From: Bacillus crepusculi
Lineage (GTDB): Bacteria > Bacillota > Bacilli > Bacillales > Bacillaceae
Length of the DNA: 64,000 nt
Direction of reading: 5' to 3'
Assembly (NCBI RefSeq): GCF_014764715.1
Contig: NZ_JACXXE010000005.1
Coordinates: 1 to 64,000 of the forward strand
Shown: positions 35,971 to 44,495 of the stretch, piece after piece
How positions within the stretch are numbered: position 1 is the stretch's first letter
Layout: each line of letters starts with the position of its first letter
The notes under the pieces: generated by a model
What the model was told of the DNA's origin: nothing
What the model saw: the letters and a program-made list of their open reading frames with translations, nothing else
The model's database searches: none
Translations under genes and position numbers: made by a program

Positions 35971-37050
35971 TTGTCAGTACCAGAGCGTCCTTTTGCACTG
36001 ATGACAAAGGTGTATAAAGATATTTTTCCGCTTGTTCATCAGGAGCTGAAAAAGTGGCGGGCTCAGGCAGAAATGATTGAAAATGAAGAACTGAGAACGC
36101 AAGCATTAGCAAGCATCTCCACTAAAACCTTTCACTGTGAAGGCGGAGGAATTTTATCTCTCCTCGCAGGTGAAGAGAAAGAAACGTGTATTGAATTCAT
36201 TGTGGCGTATCAAACCATCAGTGATTACTTAGATAATCTATGTGACCGCAGCACGTCACTTGATCCAAAAGATTTTCATATGCTGCATCAAGCGATGAGA
36301 GATGCGCTTGATATTCATGCTGAGCTCAAGCCATATTATCAATTCCGTGATGATCAAGAGGATCATGGGTATTTACATGCGCTTGTCCGCACATGTCAAG
36401 ACGTGCTTACGCGCCTAGAGCATTATTCGATCATTCAGCCGTATTTACATACGCTGTGTGATTATTATAGTGATTTGCAAGTACATAAGCACGTCGTTCC
36501 TCATGAGCGTGTGCCTCGGCTAGAGTCGTGGTTCCGCCAATACGAAAAGGATTTGCCAAAGATGGAATGGTATGAATTTTCAGCTTGTGCAGGCTCAACA
36601 TTAGGCATTTTCTGTCTTGTGGCGTATGCACTTCAGCCTGATTTTACTGAGAAGCAGGCGAAGCAAATTTATGAAAGCTATTTCCCTTATATCCAAGGTT
36701 TGCACATTTTACTTGATTACTTAATTGATCAAGAAGAGGACCGGCTTGGAGGGGATCTGAATTTTTGCTCATACTATGACTCACATCAAGAGATGATGGA
36801 CAGACTTCAGCATTTTATTGAAAAAGCGGATGAGCAGCTGAAAGGCATCCCGCACGAAAATTTTCACAAGCTGATTAACAGAGGATTACTCGCGGTCTAT
36901 TTGTCCGATGAAAAAGTGACAGAACAAAAAGAGATGAACAAGCTGGCAAAACGGCTGATCAAATCCAGTGGGAAAACGTCGTTCTTTTTCTATATTAATG
37001 GAAGAGCCTATCGGACGTATCAGAAAATGCTTTGGATGAAATCCTCATAA
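35971..37050 (+). CDS. ytpB: YtpB, C35 terpene (tetraprenyl-beta-curcumene) synthase
   Basis: A 359-aa member of the large-terpene-synthase family to which B. subtilis tetraprenyl-beta-curcumene synthase belongs. It is all-helical. Asp-rich motifs likely binding Mg-diphosphate are TISDYLDNLCDR near residue 88 and LLDYLIDQEEDRLGGDLNFCSYY near 250. The start is TTG 35971 with GGGGTGG 7 nt upstream; an earlier TTG at 35938 overlaps ytpA and lacks a site. Co-transcribed with ytpA (29-bp gap). It makes C35 sesquarterpenes, probably membrane or spore lipids. Confidence 0.87.
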   Translation: MSVPERPFALMTKVYKDIFPLVHQELKKWRAQAEMIENEELRTQALASISTKTFHCEGGGILSLLAGEEKETCIEFIVAYQTISDYLDNLCDRSTSLDPKDFHMLHQAMRDALDIHAELKPYYQFRDDQEDHGYLHALVRTCQDVLTRLEHYSIIQPYLHTLCDYYSDLQVHKHVVPHERVPRLESWFRQYEKDLPKMEWYEFSACAGSTLGIFCLVAYALQPDFTEKQAKQIYESYFPYIQGLHILLDYLIDQEEDRLGGDLNFCSYYDSHQEMMDRLQHFIEKADEQLKGIPHENFHKLINRGLLAVYLSDEKVTEQKEMNKLAKRLIKSSGKTSFFFYINGRAYRTYQKMLWMKSS

Positions 37051-37085
37051 AAAAGCTCAAATCCACTAGGATTTGAGCTTTTTTT
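37047..37085. terminator. Bidirectional terminator between ytpB and ytqB
   Basis: AAAAAGCTCAAATCC and GGATTTGAGCTTTTT with a 4-nt loop. The stem overlaps the ytqB stop codon and lies directly after the ytpB stop. Confidence 0.88.
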
Positions 37086-37641
37086 CAATCGCAACCACAA
37101 AGGGCGGATCGTTTTGAATATTCATGTATTGATAGGACAAAACTTGTACTTCTTCATGAGGAAGTGATCTGCAATAGTCGAGAAGCACTTCCTTTTCTCT
37201 TTTTCCTTCGGGGTGACCGTGGTAAATGACAAGAACGATCAGACCGCCGGGCTTTAGCCAGTCAATGAGCTGTTTGATCGCTTCAATGGTCGTATGAGCC
37301 TGAGTGGTGATGGCTTTATCGCCTCCAGGCAGGTACCCAAGGTTAAACACCGCGCCAGATATATGTCCATAAACATCCTTTGGCAGATGATCCGCCAGTT
37401 TTTCATGTCCATCGTGGATGAGGTGAACGTGAGAATATTGTTCACCAAGCCTTTTGCTTGTCTGCTGTAAGGCTTCCTCCTGAACATCGAATGCGAAAAT
37501 TTGTCCATCTTTCCCTACAAGATCAGCTAAATAGAGTGTATCGTGTCCGTTTCCCATCGTTGCATCAATGACGATGTCGCCCTTTTGACATGCGCGCTCT
37601 AACAGCTCTTTACTAAAAGGGAGCATGCGTTTTAAAATCAT
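37066..37641 (-). CDS. ytqB: YtqB SAM-dependent methyltransferase
   Basis: A 191-aa class I methyltransferase of the YtqB/rRNA-methylase-like family. The SAM-binding motif I is VIDATMGNGHDTLYLA near residue 23, followed by IFAFDVQEEAL; motif IV is GAVFNLGYLPGGDK. Family members have been reported to modify tRNA or rRNA; the target here cannot be told from sequence. It overlaps ytqA by 4 nt, so it is coupled to that gene. Confidence 0.85.
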   Translation of the reverse strand: MILKRMLPFSKELLERACQKGDIVIDATMGNGHDTLYLADLVGKDGQIFAFDVQEEALQQTSKRLGEQYSHVHLIHDGHEKLADHLPKDVYGHISGAVFNLGYLPGGDKAITTQAHTTIEAIKQLIDWLKPGGLIVLVIYHGHPEGKREKEVLLDYCRSLPHEEVQVLSYQYMNIQNDPPFVVAIEKKLKS

Positions 37642-38603
37642 TTGGCCGCTTCTTCCAATCTGACGAAGCGTTTCCCCTGATAGCTGTTTCGTCTTTCAAG
37701 CTCAGCATTAATGGCATTGAGTACTTCCCACTTATTTACACTCCACATTGGACCAACCATTAATTCAATGGGACCATCGCCTGTAATCCGATGAATAATC
37801 ATCTCTGGCGGCAGGATCTCTAGCTGATCACAAACAAGCTGAACATATTCTTCCTGGCTTAAAAACTCAAGCTTCCCTTTTTCGTATTGCTTGACCATTG
37901 GGGTTCCTTTTAAAAGGTGAAGCAAATGAATTTTGATTCCTTGTACATCTAGATCAGCGACAGCCTTGGCTGTTTCCATCATCATGTCCCGGTTTTCAAG
38001 AGGCAAGCCATTGATGATATGCGAGCAGACACGAATTCCATGTTTTCGCAGCTTTTCTACACCTTCTACGTAGCATTCATAATCATGGGCACGGTTAATG
38101 AGCATAGCTGTCCGTTCATGTACGGTTTGAAGGCCAAGCTCTACCCAGAGATAAGTACGTTCGTTTAATTCAGCCAAATATTCGACAACATCATCTGGCA
38201 GACAGTCAGGTCTTGTCGCAATAGATAAACCAACCACTCCATCTAGGTTCATGACGGTTTCGTATTTTTCTTTCAAGACAGAAAGCGGTGCGTGTGTGTT
38301 TGTATACGCCTGAAAATACGCCATGTATTTTCCGTCTTTCCATTTTGTATGCATCCGGTCTTTGATTTCATTAAATTGAGTGATGAGGTCATCAGCACGG
38401 TTTCCTGCAAAATCACCAGACCCAGCTGCACTGCAAAATGTACAGCCTCCATGGGCTACAGTACCATCACGGTTTGGGCAGTCAAAGCCGCCGTCTAAGG
38501 CAACTTTAAATACTTTATGACCAAAGTGTTCACGTAAATGATAGTTCCATGTGTGGTAACGTTTTTCACTGTTTGAATATAAAAAAGGGTTATGCTGATC
38601 CAA
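37638..38603 (-). CDS. ytqA: YtqA radical SAM protein
   Basis: A 321-aa radical SAM protein of the TIGR01212 type. The cluster-binding cysteines lie in FDCPNRDGTVAHGGCTFCS near residues 41-57; this family uses a longer spacing than CxxxCxxC. GLSIATRPDCLPDDVVEYL and HIINGLPLENRDMM are core motifs. The C-terminal part carries HRITGDGP. Function not established from sequence; its coupling to the methyltransferase gene ytqB suggests a joint RNA-modification role, which is inference. Confidence 0.88.
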   Translation of the reverse strand: MDQHNPFLYSNSEKRYHTWNYHLREHFGHKVFKVALDGGFDCPNRDGTVAHGGCTFCSAAGSGDFAGNRADDLITQFNEIKDRMHTKWKDGKYMAYFQAYTNTHAPLSVLKEKYETVMNLDGVVGLSIATRPDCLPDDVVEYLAELNERTYLWVELGLQTVHERTAMLINRAHDYECYVEGVEKLRKHGIRVCSHIINGLPLENRDMMMETAKAVADLDVQGIKIHLLHLLKGTPMVKQYEKGKLEFLSQEEYVQLVCDQLEILPPEMIIHRITGDGPIELMVGPMWSVNKWEVLNAINAELERRNSYQGKRFVRLEEAAK

Positions 38604-38669
38604 GTCAGTAACCTCCTTGCATAATAATAGGCATCCTTAAAGTTTAACAAAAATTACGAAGGAGGACAA

Positions 38670-38735
38670 TTGAATCTGTCCAACATTTTCTTTAGTGAAA
38701 AAGCTTTACGTGGGCAAAATAGATGGGAGCGATGA
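38670..38735 (+). CDS. Possible 21-aa leader ORF before ytzC
   Basis: A TTG codon at 38670 has AAGGAGG (38658-38664) at ideal spacing and opens a 21-codon frame (MNLSNIFFSEKALRGQNRWER) ending 20 nt before the ytzC ATG. GGACA and TGTCC arms around the start could fold over it. There is no homology evidence, so it may be chance. Confidence 0.3.
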   Translation: MNLSNIFFSEKALRGQNRWER

Positions 38736-38755
38736 TGAAATGGAGGGAATGCAAG

Positions 38756-39031
38756 ATGGCAACAAGAAAGTCGATTGATGATTTTATACAAAAAAGTACC
38801 GAAACCGTTGAGTTTGCAAGTGAACAATTTGATTTAAGCTCACGCCAAGAGCACTATAATGAGGATGAATTTTCAAAAGCGCAGCTCATGCTTGAGGATG
38901 CGGTAAATGAATTAGAAAAATTAAAAGATGTCGCCAATGACCAACAAAGAGAACGGTTAGACAGGGCACGTGTGCAAATTCAAAGCTTGCAAAATCAAAT
39001 GATTTTAGGTATTTCTTACGATAACGAATGA
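38756..39031 (+). CDS. ytzC: YtzC, DUF2524 family protein
   Basis: A 91-aa, highly charged helical protein of the YtzC/DUF2524 family: MATRKSIDDFIQKSTETVEFA then a long coiled-coil-like helix with KAQLMLEDAVNELEKLKD. TGGAGGGA precedes ATG 38756; upstream in-frame ATGs lack sites. Function unknown. A hairpin terminator follows. Confidence 0.85.
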   Translation: MATRKSIDDFIQKSTETVEFASEQFDLSSRQEHYNEDEFSKAQLMLEDAVNELEKLKDVANDQQRERLDRARVQIQSLQNQMILGISYDNE

Positions 39032-39033
39032 TG

Positions 39034-39068
39034 AACAGATCCTTCTTTTAGGGGTCTGTTTTTTATTT
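39034..39068 (+). terminator. Terminator of ytzC
   Basis: AACAGATCC pairs with GGGTCTGTT around an 8-10 nt loop (imperfect at one position), followed by TTTTATTTTTTT. Confidence 0.65.
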
Positions 39069-39081
39069 TTTTGAAAAGTGA

Positions 39082-39139
39082 TTGACTTTTCTGTTGTGTG
39101 TCTTTATTGTATTAAGTGTACTACATCAACTAATACACT
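39082..39139 (+). promoter_or_regulatory. ytr operon promoter and YtrA operator
   Basis: TTGACT (39082-39087), 17 nt, TATTGT (39105-39110) is the promoter. Directly downstream AGTGTA (39115-39120) and TACACT (39134-39139) are separated by exactly 13 bp. This matches the known B. subtilis YtrA operator AGTGTA-N13-TACACT. YtrA should therefore repress its own operon here. Confidence 0.85.
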
Positions 39140-39174
39140 ACAGACACTTAAAAAGTGAAGAAAGGTGTTCAACC

Positions 39175-39354
39175 ATGAAAAAAGAAAAAAAACCAATCAA
39201 TTTAAAGTGGATGGTGCTGGCTGTTGCGTTAGCATGTACATTTTTTTTCGTTCTCGTTTTCATTGGTTTTGAAGTTCAAAAAGATTTTATTCCAAATTCG
39301 GTCCCTTTAATGCAAGGACATGATCAAGCGATAGGATTGCAAAAGCATGAATGA
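39175..39354 (+). CDS. ytrG: YtrG-like small membrane protein
   Basis: A 59-aa protein with a basic start (MKKEKKPINLK), one hydrophobic helix (MVLAVALACTFFFVLVFIGF) and a short tail. It is the first gene of the ytr operon, which is where ytrG lies in B. subtilis. GAAAGG precedes ATG 39175. The frame open upstream to 39082 overlaps the operator and is discounted. Confidence 0.72.
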   Translation: MKKEKKPINLKWMVLAVALACTFFFVLVFIGFEVQKDFIPNSVPLMQGHDQAIGLQKHE

Positions 39355-39371
39355 GGAAAGAGGGAGCCATC

Positions 39372-39764
39372 ATGATTCAAATAGATCCAAGAAGCGCTGC
39401 GCCAATCTATGAACAAATCATTGAGCAGTTGAAGATTTTGTGCCTAAAAGGTGTGATGAAACCTGGTGACAAACTGCCTTCTGTAAGAGAGCTGGCCACC
39501 ATTATCATCGCCAACCCAAACACCGTCAGCAAAGCGTATAAAGAGCTTGAACGGGAAGGAATTATTGAAACACTAAGAGGCCGCGGAACGTATGTGACAG
39601 AAGGTGCACAGTTAAAGCTGAACGAAGGGAAGGTGCTCGAGATGAAGGAGCAATTAAGACAACTCATCATAGAAGCTCATTATGCCGGTATTGACATTCA
39701 TCAACTTAAAGAGTGGCTAGAAGAGATCGGCTCAAGTCTAAAAGGAGGAAAACAAGTTGATTGA
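39372..39764 (+). CDS. ytrA: YtrA, GntR-family repressor
   Basis: A 130-aa GntR regulator of the short YtrA subfamily: winged-helix domain with IYEQIIEQLKILCLKGVMKPGDKLPSVRELA and NPNTVSKAYKELEREGIIETLRGRGTYV, then one dimerising helix instead of a ligand domain. GAGGGAG precedes ATG 39372. In B. subtilis it represses the ytr ABC operon and is relieved by some cell-wall antibiotics. Its operator is present upstream. Confidence 0.93.
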   Translation: MIQIDPRSAAPIYEQIIEQLKILCLKGVMKPGDKLPSVRELATIIIANPNTVSKAYKELEREGIIETLRGRGTYVTEGAQLKLNEGKVLEMKEQLRQLIIEAHYAGIDIHQLKEWLEEIGSSLKGGKQVD

Positions 39765-40635
39765 GGTCAGAAATGTATCAAAGAAATTAAATGGACGCGA
39801 AGTACTCAGCGACATTTCCTTCAAGATAGGTGAAGGTGAGATCTTCGGTCTGCTTGGCCGGAACGGCTCCGGGAAAACAACACTTCTCCGATTGATTCAG
39901 CAAATTCTTCTTCCAGATGAAGGTGAGATTTATTTTAAAGGGGTACTTGTGAAAGACCACCCGTTAGTGAAGCAAAATATTGTGTATATGCCAGTCGTAA
40001 ATCCATACTTTGACCGGTACAATTATGGACAGCTTGTGAAGCTGTTAAAACAACTGTATCCAAAGTTTGACGTGACATATGCCAATGAGCTTGTGAACCG
40101 GTATGAAATTCCTGAAAAAGTGAAATATCGTGAATTGTCGACAGGTTTAAAGAAACAGCTGTCATTAATTTTAAGCTTTGCCATCAAACCAGCGGTCATT
40201 TTGTTAGATGAGCCGACGGATGGGATTGATGCGGTCACAAGAAACGACGTGCTTCAGCTGATGATTGATGAGGTGGCAGAACGACAAACGACGATCTTAA
40301 TTACCTCTCACCGCTTAGAGGATATTGAGCGTATGTGTAATCGAATTGGTTTCTTAGAAGGAAATCAGCTCACAAGTGTCATGGATTTAGATGAATTAAA
40401 GAACGACTACGTCAAAATCCAAATGGCATTTGAAGAGGATATGAATTTAAGCATTAGAAAAAAAGGCGTTGCCATTTTGGATCAAGCGGGTATTTTCTAT
40501 ACAGCACTTGTGCTCAAAACGGATGTTGAGGCAAAAGAGTATCTGAAATCGCTGCAGCCAAAAGTATGGCATGAACTGCCTGTGAATTTAGAAGAAGTAT
40601 TCATTGCAAAGTTTGGAGGGAAACGCAGATGGTAA
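39757..40635 (+). CDS. ytrB: YtrB ABC transporter ATPase
   Basis: A 292-aa ABC ATPase. Walker A GRNGSGKTTLLRLI, a signature that reads LSTGLKKQLSL (T in place of the second Ser/Gly of LSGGQ), Walker B VILLDEPTDGID, and ITSHRLEDIE. The divergent signature is usual in YtrB-type ATPases. It starts at TTG 39757 inside the ytrA end, with GGAGG upstream. Partner of the following membrane protein. Confidence 0.9.
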   Translation: MIEVRNVSKKLNGREVLSDISFKIGEGEIFGLLGRNGSGKTTLLRLIQQILLPDEGEIYFKGVLVKDHPLVKQNIVYMPVVNPYFDRYNYGQLVKLLKQLYPKFDVTYANELVNRYEIPEKVKYRELSTGLKKQLSLILSFAIKPAVILLDEPTDGIDAVTRNDVLQLMIDEVAERQTTILITSHRLEDIERMCNRIGFLEGNQLTSVMDLDELKNDYVKIQMAFEEDMNLSIRKKGVAILDQAGIFYTALVLKTDVEAKEYLKSLQPKVWHELPVNLEEVFIAKFGGKRRW

Positions 40636-41612
40636 AGCGGCAATTATTATATAAGGAGTGGAAGCAGTCTGAGCTGACATTCATTTTAGTGATGCTTGTT
40701 GCGGTCTTTGCGACGCCATTATCCCTCTTAATGGATTACTCAACCTTTCAAGATTGTTTGAATAACCGAGACTGTCTAATGGATACAACAACATTCACTT
40801 ATATTTTTAAGACGGACGCATTTCTCTCACTTTCATGGGTTATGGGAATATTTTTTGCTGTGATTCAGCTAGGATTTGAAAGAAATAAAGGGCAGATGGA
40901 CTTTACCGTATCCTTGCCGTTTAGTAGAAGTTCCATCTTTCATACAAAGTTTTTCTTAGGTGCAGGAATCATTGCAAGTGTTCACGCTGTTTCATACCTG
41001 ATCATTTATTTATTAAAATTAGGTCTTGGTCCAATAGAGACATCTGGATTTAACAGTCATTATTTCTCTGCGTTGTTGTCAGCCTTGATGATCTATAGTT
41101 TATTTTTTGCAGCAGGTACTTTAACAGGGAGTGCTATTTCTCAAGCGATCGTTGGATTCAGTACAGCTATTTTACCTTACTTAGTGATTGGTTTACCAAT
41201 CCTTCATTTAGATTTTATCTTTAAAACAAGCGGGATGTGGCTGGATAAAATCTTTAATTATTTGATCACGCCCATTTCCCCCATTACTTATATTACAGCT
41301 AACCGTTTTTATCAGGAATATCCGCTTTGGTTCAATGGTGAAGAATACATCGTTCCAATTGTCATGATGTTGCTATTTTACCTTATTGGCTTGTTTAGCT
41401 TTATTAAACATCCAATTGAACGAAATGGCCGATTCTTCCTTTATTCAATAATGGATCGCCCAATTCAAATTATGGTGATCGTGTTCGGAGTCTTAGGGTT
41501 TGGCTGGGTTGGTTTTTCCTCAGATTCATTAATTGGATATTTTGTTGGTATGTGCATCGGTGGAGCTGTAGGCGCACTGACGAGTTATTTCTTAATCTAT
41601 CGAAAAAGATAA
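40629..41612 (+). CDS. ytrC: YtrC/YtrD-type ABC membrane protein
   Basis: A 327-aa membrane protein with about eight to nine helices, related to the YtrC and YtrD permeases. B. subtilis has two adjacent genes here; this window has one. It overlaps ytrB by 7 nt. It carries FERNKGQMDFTVSLPFSRSSIFHTKF, typical of this permease type. Probably the membrane partner of YtrB. Confidence 0.82.
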   Translation: MVKRQLLYKEWKQSELTFILVMLVAVFATPLSLLMDYSTFQDCLNNRDCLMDTTTFTYIFKTDAFLSLSWVMGIFFAVIQLGFERNKGQMDFTVSLPFSRSSIFHTKFFLGAGIIASVHAVSYLIIYLLKLGLGPIETSGFNSHYFSALLSALMIYSLFFAAGTLTGSAISQAIVGFSTAILPYLVIGLPILHLDFIFKTSGMWLDKIFNYLITPISPITYITANRFYQEYPLWFNGEEYIVPIVMMLLFYLIGLFSFIKHPIERNGRFFLYSIMDRPIQIMVIVFGVLGFGWVGFSSDSLIGYFVGMCIGGAVGALTSYFLIYRKR

Positions 41613-41633
41613 ACAGAGAGCAGGGGAGCAGAG

Positions 41634-42332
41634 ATGATTCAAGTTCAAGCGTTAGATCATGTATTTAAAATTGGCAAAAAGGGCAGGGAGAATGAAATTC
41701 CTGTGCTGAAAGGCATTGACCTTTCTATTAAAAGAGGTGACATTGCTTGTATTGTCGGTCGAAGTGGCTCGGGGAAGTCGACCTTATTAAATTTAATTTC
41801 AGGCTATATTACGCCAACGAGTGGACAAATTGTGATTGATGGTACCAATGTGACCGGATTTAATGAAAAAGAATGGGCAGACTTTCGCTTAGATCATTTT
41901 GGCTTTATCTTTCAAAGCTTTCAATTGATCGGGAGCTTAACAACGTTTGAGAATGTTGAACTTCCGCTCACTTTAAAAGGTGTGAAGCTGTCTGAGCGAA
42001 AGGCGAAAGTAAAAGAAATGCTCAAACGAGTAGGCCTTGAGCATCACGCAGGGCATTATCCAAATGAGCTGTCGGGTGGTCAGCAGCAGCGTGTGAGTAT
42101 TGCAAGAGCCTTGATTTTAAATCCATCTATTATTTTAGCGGATGAACCAACAGGCAGTCTAGATTCAGAAACGGAAGCAGAAATTCTAGCGTTTATCCAA
42201 CAGCTCAATCGTGAAAAAGGCATTACATTTGTCATCATTACACATGACGATGAAGTCGCTTCAATTGCAGACACAACGTTCCAGCTTCATGATGGTGTAT
42301 TAAAGAAAGGGGAACAGTCCATTGAAATTTAG
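41634..42332 (+). CDS. ytrE: YtrE MacB-type ABC ATPase
   Basis: A 232-aa ATPase of the MacB/LolD type. Walker A GRSGSGKSTLLNLI, Q-loop FIFQSFQLIGSLT, signature LSGGQQQRVSIARAL and Walker B IILADEPTGSLD are all canonical. It pairs with YtrF, whose start overlaps its end by 11 nt. Part of the wall-stress-inducible ytr operon. Confidence 0.93.
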   Translation: MIQVQALDHVFKIGKKGRENEIPVLKGIDLSIKRGDIACIVGRSGSGKSTLLNLISGYITPTSGQIVIDGTNVTGFNEKEWADFRLDHFGFIFQSFQLIGSLTTFENVELPLTLKGVKLSERKAKVKEMLKRVGLEHHAGHYPNELSGGQQQRVSIARALILNPSIILADEPTGSLDSETEAEILAFIQQLNREKGITFVIITHDDEVASIADTTFQLHDGVLKKGEQSIEI

Positions 42333-43632
42333 AGATCAGGTCAAATTCATTAGAAGAAACATGAAGAAAAATAGACTGCGTGTGTTTATGACCATTCTTG
42401 CTACGACAATGGCATGCTCTTTCTTAATCGTTCTAGCGTCTGTCGGTTTTGGTCTGCAAAAATCGGCTCAAGATGAAATCATGAAGCAGCAAATCATCAC
42501 AGAGATTAAAGTGTTAGGCAAAGAAAAAGGAGACGTCAAGGTTGCTGATTTAAAGAAATATGATCATGTAAAATCTGTCGTCTCAAGAACGGCCATTAAT
42601 CCATTGTTAAAAGTAGAGCTTGATGACCGCTCAAGTGAAACGCAAACTGCTCTGACGGATATGAAGGAAGAAAAAGAAGCAGGGCTTGAGCTAGACCGAG
42701 GAAAAGTCCCAACATCAGCGAATGAAATTGTTGTCGGGTATCATATGGCAGAACAACTGTGGACGGAAAAAGAACGCAAAGCCTATGAAAAAGAAATGAA
42801 TCAGACGTCCAATGGTGAAGAAACACCGAAGGAGCCTAAAGGCTACACGAAGGATATTTTAAATAAAGTAATTCAAATCAAAGTGCCAAAACTAAATGAA
42901 GAAAATGAAGTCGTCAAAGAAAAAACATTTGATTTCCGTGTAGTAGGTGTTTTGAAAAAGCCGAATTTGGAGTGGCAGGAGGATCATAAAATTCTCATTC
43001 CGAATGCTTATGAAAAAGAATTTGGCCAAATACTCGACCTGTCTCCTGAAGCCGGAAATGTCGATAAAATGACCTCTGTTTATGCAGACAAATTCGACAA
43101 TGTCGGTGCGCTCACGGATAAGCTGACAGATGAGGGCTACCAAGTGATCTCCGTGACGAACCAGCTCCAAGGAATGGATATGTTCTTTACGGTTTTCAAA
43201 ATTGGACTCATTTTTGTCGGATGTATTGCGGTCATTATTTCTGCGATCGGTATATTTAATACAATGACCATGGCGGTAACAGAGCGAACACAAGAGATTG
43301 GTATTATGAAAGCCATTGGCGCGAATCCATCTATTATCAAGCGAATGTTCCTAATGGAAAGTGCTTATATTGGGGTGATTGGATCGATCATCGGTATTAT
43401 CATCTCGTATATCATTAGCTTCGCCGTCAATCTAATCATTCCTGCCATATTGTCTTCCATGTCTGAGGGAGGATCGAGTGATCAATTCTCGATTACCTTC
43501 TCCTATATTCCGCTCAGCCTTGTGATCACAGCAACATTGATTAGTGCAGGGGTAGCGATAATCTCTGGTCTGAACCCAGCACGTAAGGCAACAAAAACGA
43601 ATGTATTAGCAGCATTAAGAAGAGAAATCTAA
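42322..43632 (+). CDS. ytrF: YtrF MacB/FtsX-type permease
   Basis: A 436-aa MacB-like protein: one N-terminal helix, a large extracellular domain (about residues 45-275, Lys/Glu-rich), then three helices with the FtsX-type core GIFNTMTMAVTERTQEIGIMKAIGA. Such proteins work mechanically across the envelope rather than as importers. It starts at TTG 42322 (MKFRDQV) after AAAGGGG. Last of the operon. Confidence 0.92.
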   Translation: MKFRDQVKFIRRNMKKNRLRVFMTILATTMACSFLIVLASVGFGLQKSAQDEIMKQQIITEIKVLGKEKGDVKVADLKKYDHVKSVVSRTAINPLLKVELDDRSSETQTALTDMKEEKEAGLELDRGKVPTSANEIVVGYHMAEQLWTEKERKAYEKEMNQTSNGEETPKEPKGYTKDILNKVIQIKVPKLNEENEVVKEKTFDFRVVGVLKKPNLEWQEDHKILIPNAYEKEFGQILDLSPEAGNVDKMTSVYADKFDNVGALTDKLTDEGYQVISVTNQLQGMDMFFTVFKIGLIFVGCIAVIISAIGIFNTMTMAVTERTQEIGIMKAIGANPSIIKRMFLMESAYIGVIGSIIGIIISYIISFAVNLIIPAILSSMSEGGSSDQFSITFSYIPLSLVITATLISAGVAIISGLNPARKATKTNVLAALRREI

Positions 43633-43635
43633 AAA

Positions 43636-43679
43636 AAGAACCTCCTAGAAACCCGAGTGGGCTCATAGGAGGTTCTTTT
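43636..43679. terminator. Bidirectional terminator after ytrF
   Basis: AAAAAGAACCTCCTA and TAGGAGGTTCTTTTT with an inner CCCGAGTGGG hairpin, serving ytrF and the convergent gene. Confidence 0.9.
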
Positions 43680-43695
43680 TCATCTTCAAACATCG

Positions 43696-44397
43696 CTATT
43701 GCTTAGGTGCCCGGTACCCTGCACGCTCTGCCTCCTCTACGGAGCAGAACATTTTGGTTACATTCTTTGTTCTAGAGTAGTACCTGCTGCTCGGCGTGTG
43801 ATAAATGCCATTCACACTTCCTTTGATGTTACAGGCGGCCGATTCTTTTTTTGTTTCCTTTTGTGACTCATGCCCGCCTGTCTTTGTTCCTTCATCCTTA
43901 GGAGCGGAGCGCTGGACGGTTGAGGACTGAGTTTCTTTATTTCTTTTCTTATTTTCTTTTTTGAGTGTTTCGTTGCTAGCAGTCAGCTTGTCTATTTTCT
44001 TTTCAAGCTCTTGGATGGTCTCCTCTTGCTGTTTGACCGTTTCTTTTTCTGATGTCATGTTTTCTAGCTTTTTTGACAGTTTTTCTTTTTCTTTTGTCGC
44101 ATCTTCTAAAGAGGATGTAAGAGCCTCTTTCTCTTCCTTCAGGCGAGAATTTTCAGATGCTAATTGTTTTTGATCCTTTAACAGCTGTTCAGAAGATGGA
44201 TCTGCCTGTGCCTTCGGGGCACTTGTTGCCACAAATGGTAACGACATGATGGAAAAAGCGAGACCAATGATCAAAAAAGGATAAAAGAGCCCCTTTGAAA
44301 AAATCCTTTGGTTCTGGTGTTTGAGTAATAAGAAATTAGCGGCATACCCTAAGGCGAAACAAACACATAAAAGACCTATGATGAGTAACATCATCAT
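43696..44397 (-). CDS. yttA: Membrane protein with coiled coil and sunset domain
   Basis: A 233-aa protein in three parts. Two N-terminal helices (residues 1-24 and about 39-58) are followed by a long Lys/Glu coiled coil (about 75-150) and a Ser/Thr/Lys linker. The C-terminus is a sunset (Ada-like metal-binding) domain: [44 protein letters not shown], with two Cys and a His. The coiled coil and sunset domain are probably extracytoplasmic. Its place and build match B. subtilis YttA, but the symbol rests on position. Confidence 0.75.
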   Translation of the reverse strand: MMMLLIIGLLCVCFALGYAANFLLLKHQNQRIFSKGLFYPFLIIGLAFSIMSLPFVATSAPKAQADPSSEQLLKDQKQLASENSRLKEEKEALTSSLEDATKEKEKLSKKLENMTSEKETVKQQEETIQELEKKIDKLTASNETLKKENKKRNKETQSSTVQRSAPKDEGTKTGGHESQKETKKESAACNIKGSVNGIYHTPSSRYYSRTKNVTKMFCSVEEAERAGYRAPKQ

Positions 44398-44469
44398 CTA
44401 GTAGCCCCCCTAAATCGCTATTTACACCTATCATACCTCATTTTTCCATTTTGTGGAGTGATTTCAATT

Positions 44470-44495
44470 AAAAAACCCTGTTTACACAGGGTTTT
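44470..44495 (-). terminator. Terminator of ytvA enclosing its stop codon
   Basis: AAAACCCTG and CAGGGTTTT arms with a 6-nt loop; on the minus strand a TTTTTTAA tail follows. The ytvA stop codon (44482-44484) lies in the loop, so the last coding bases form part of the stem. Confidence 0.75.
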
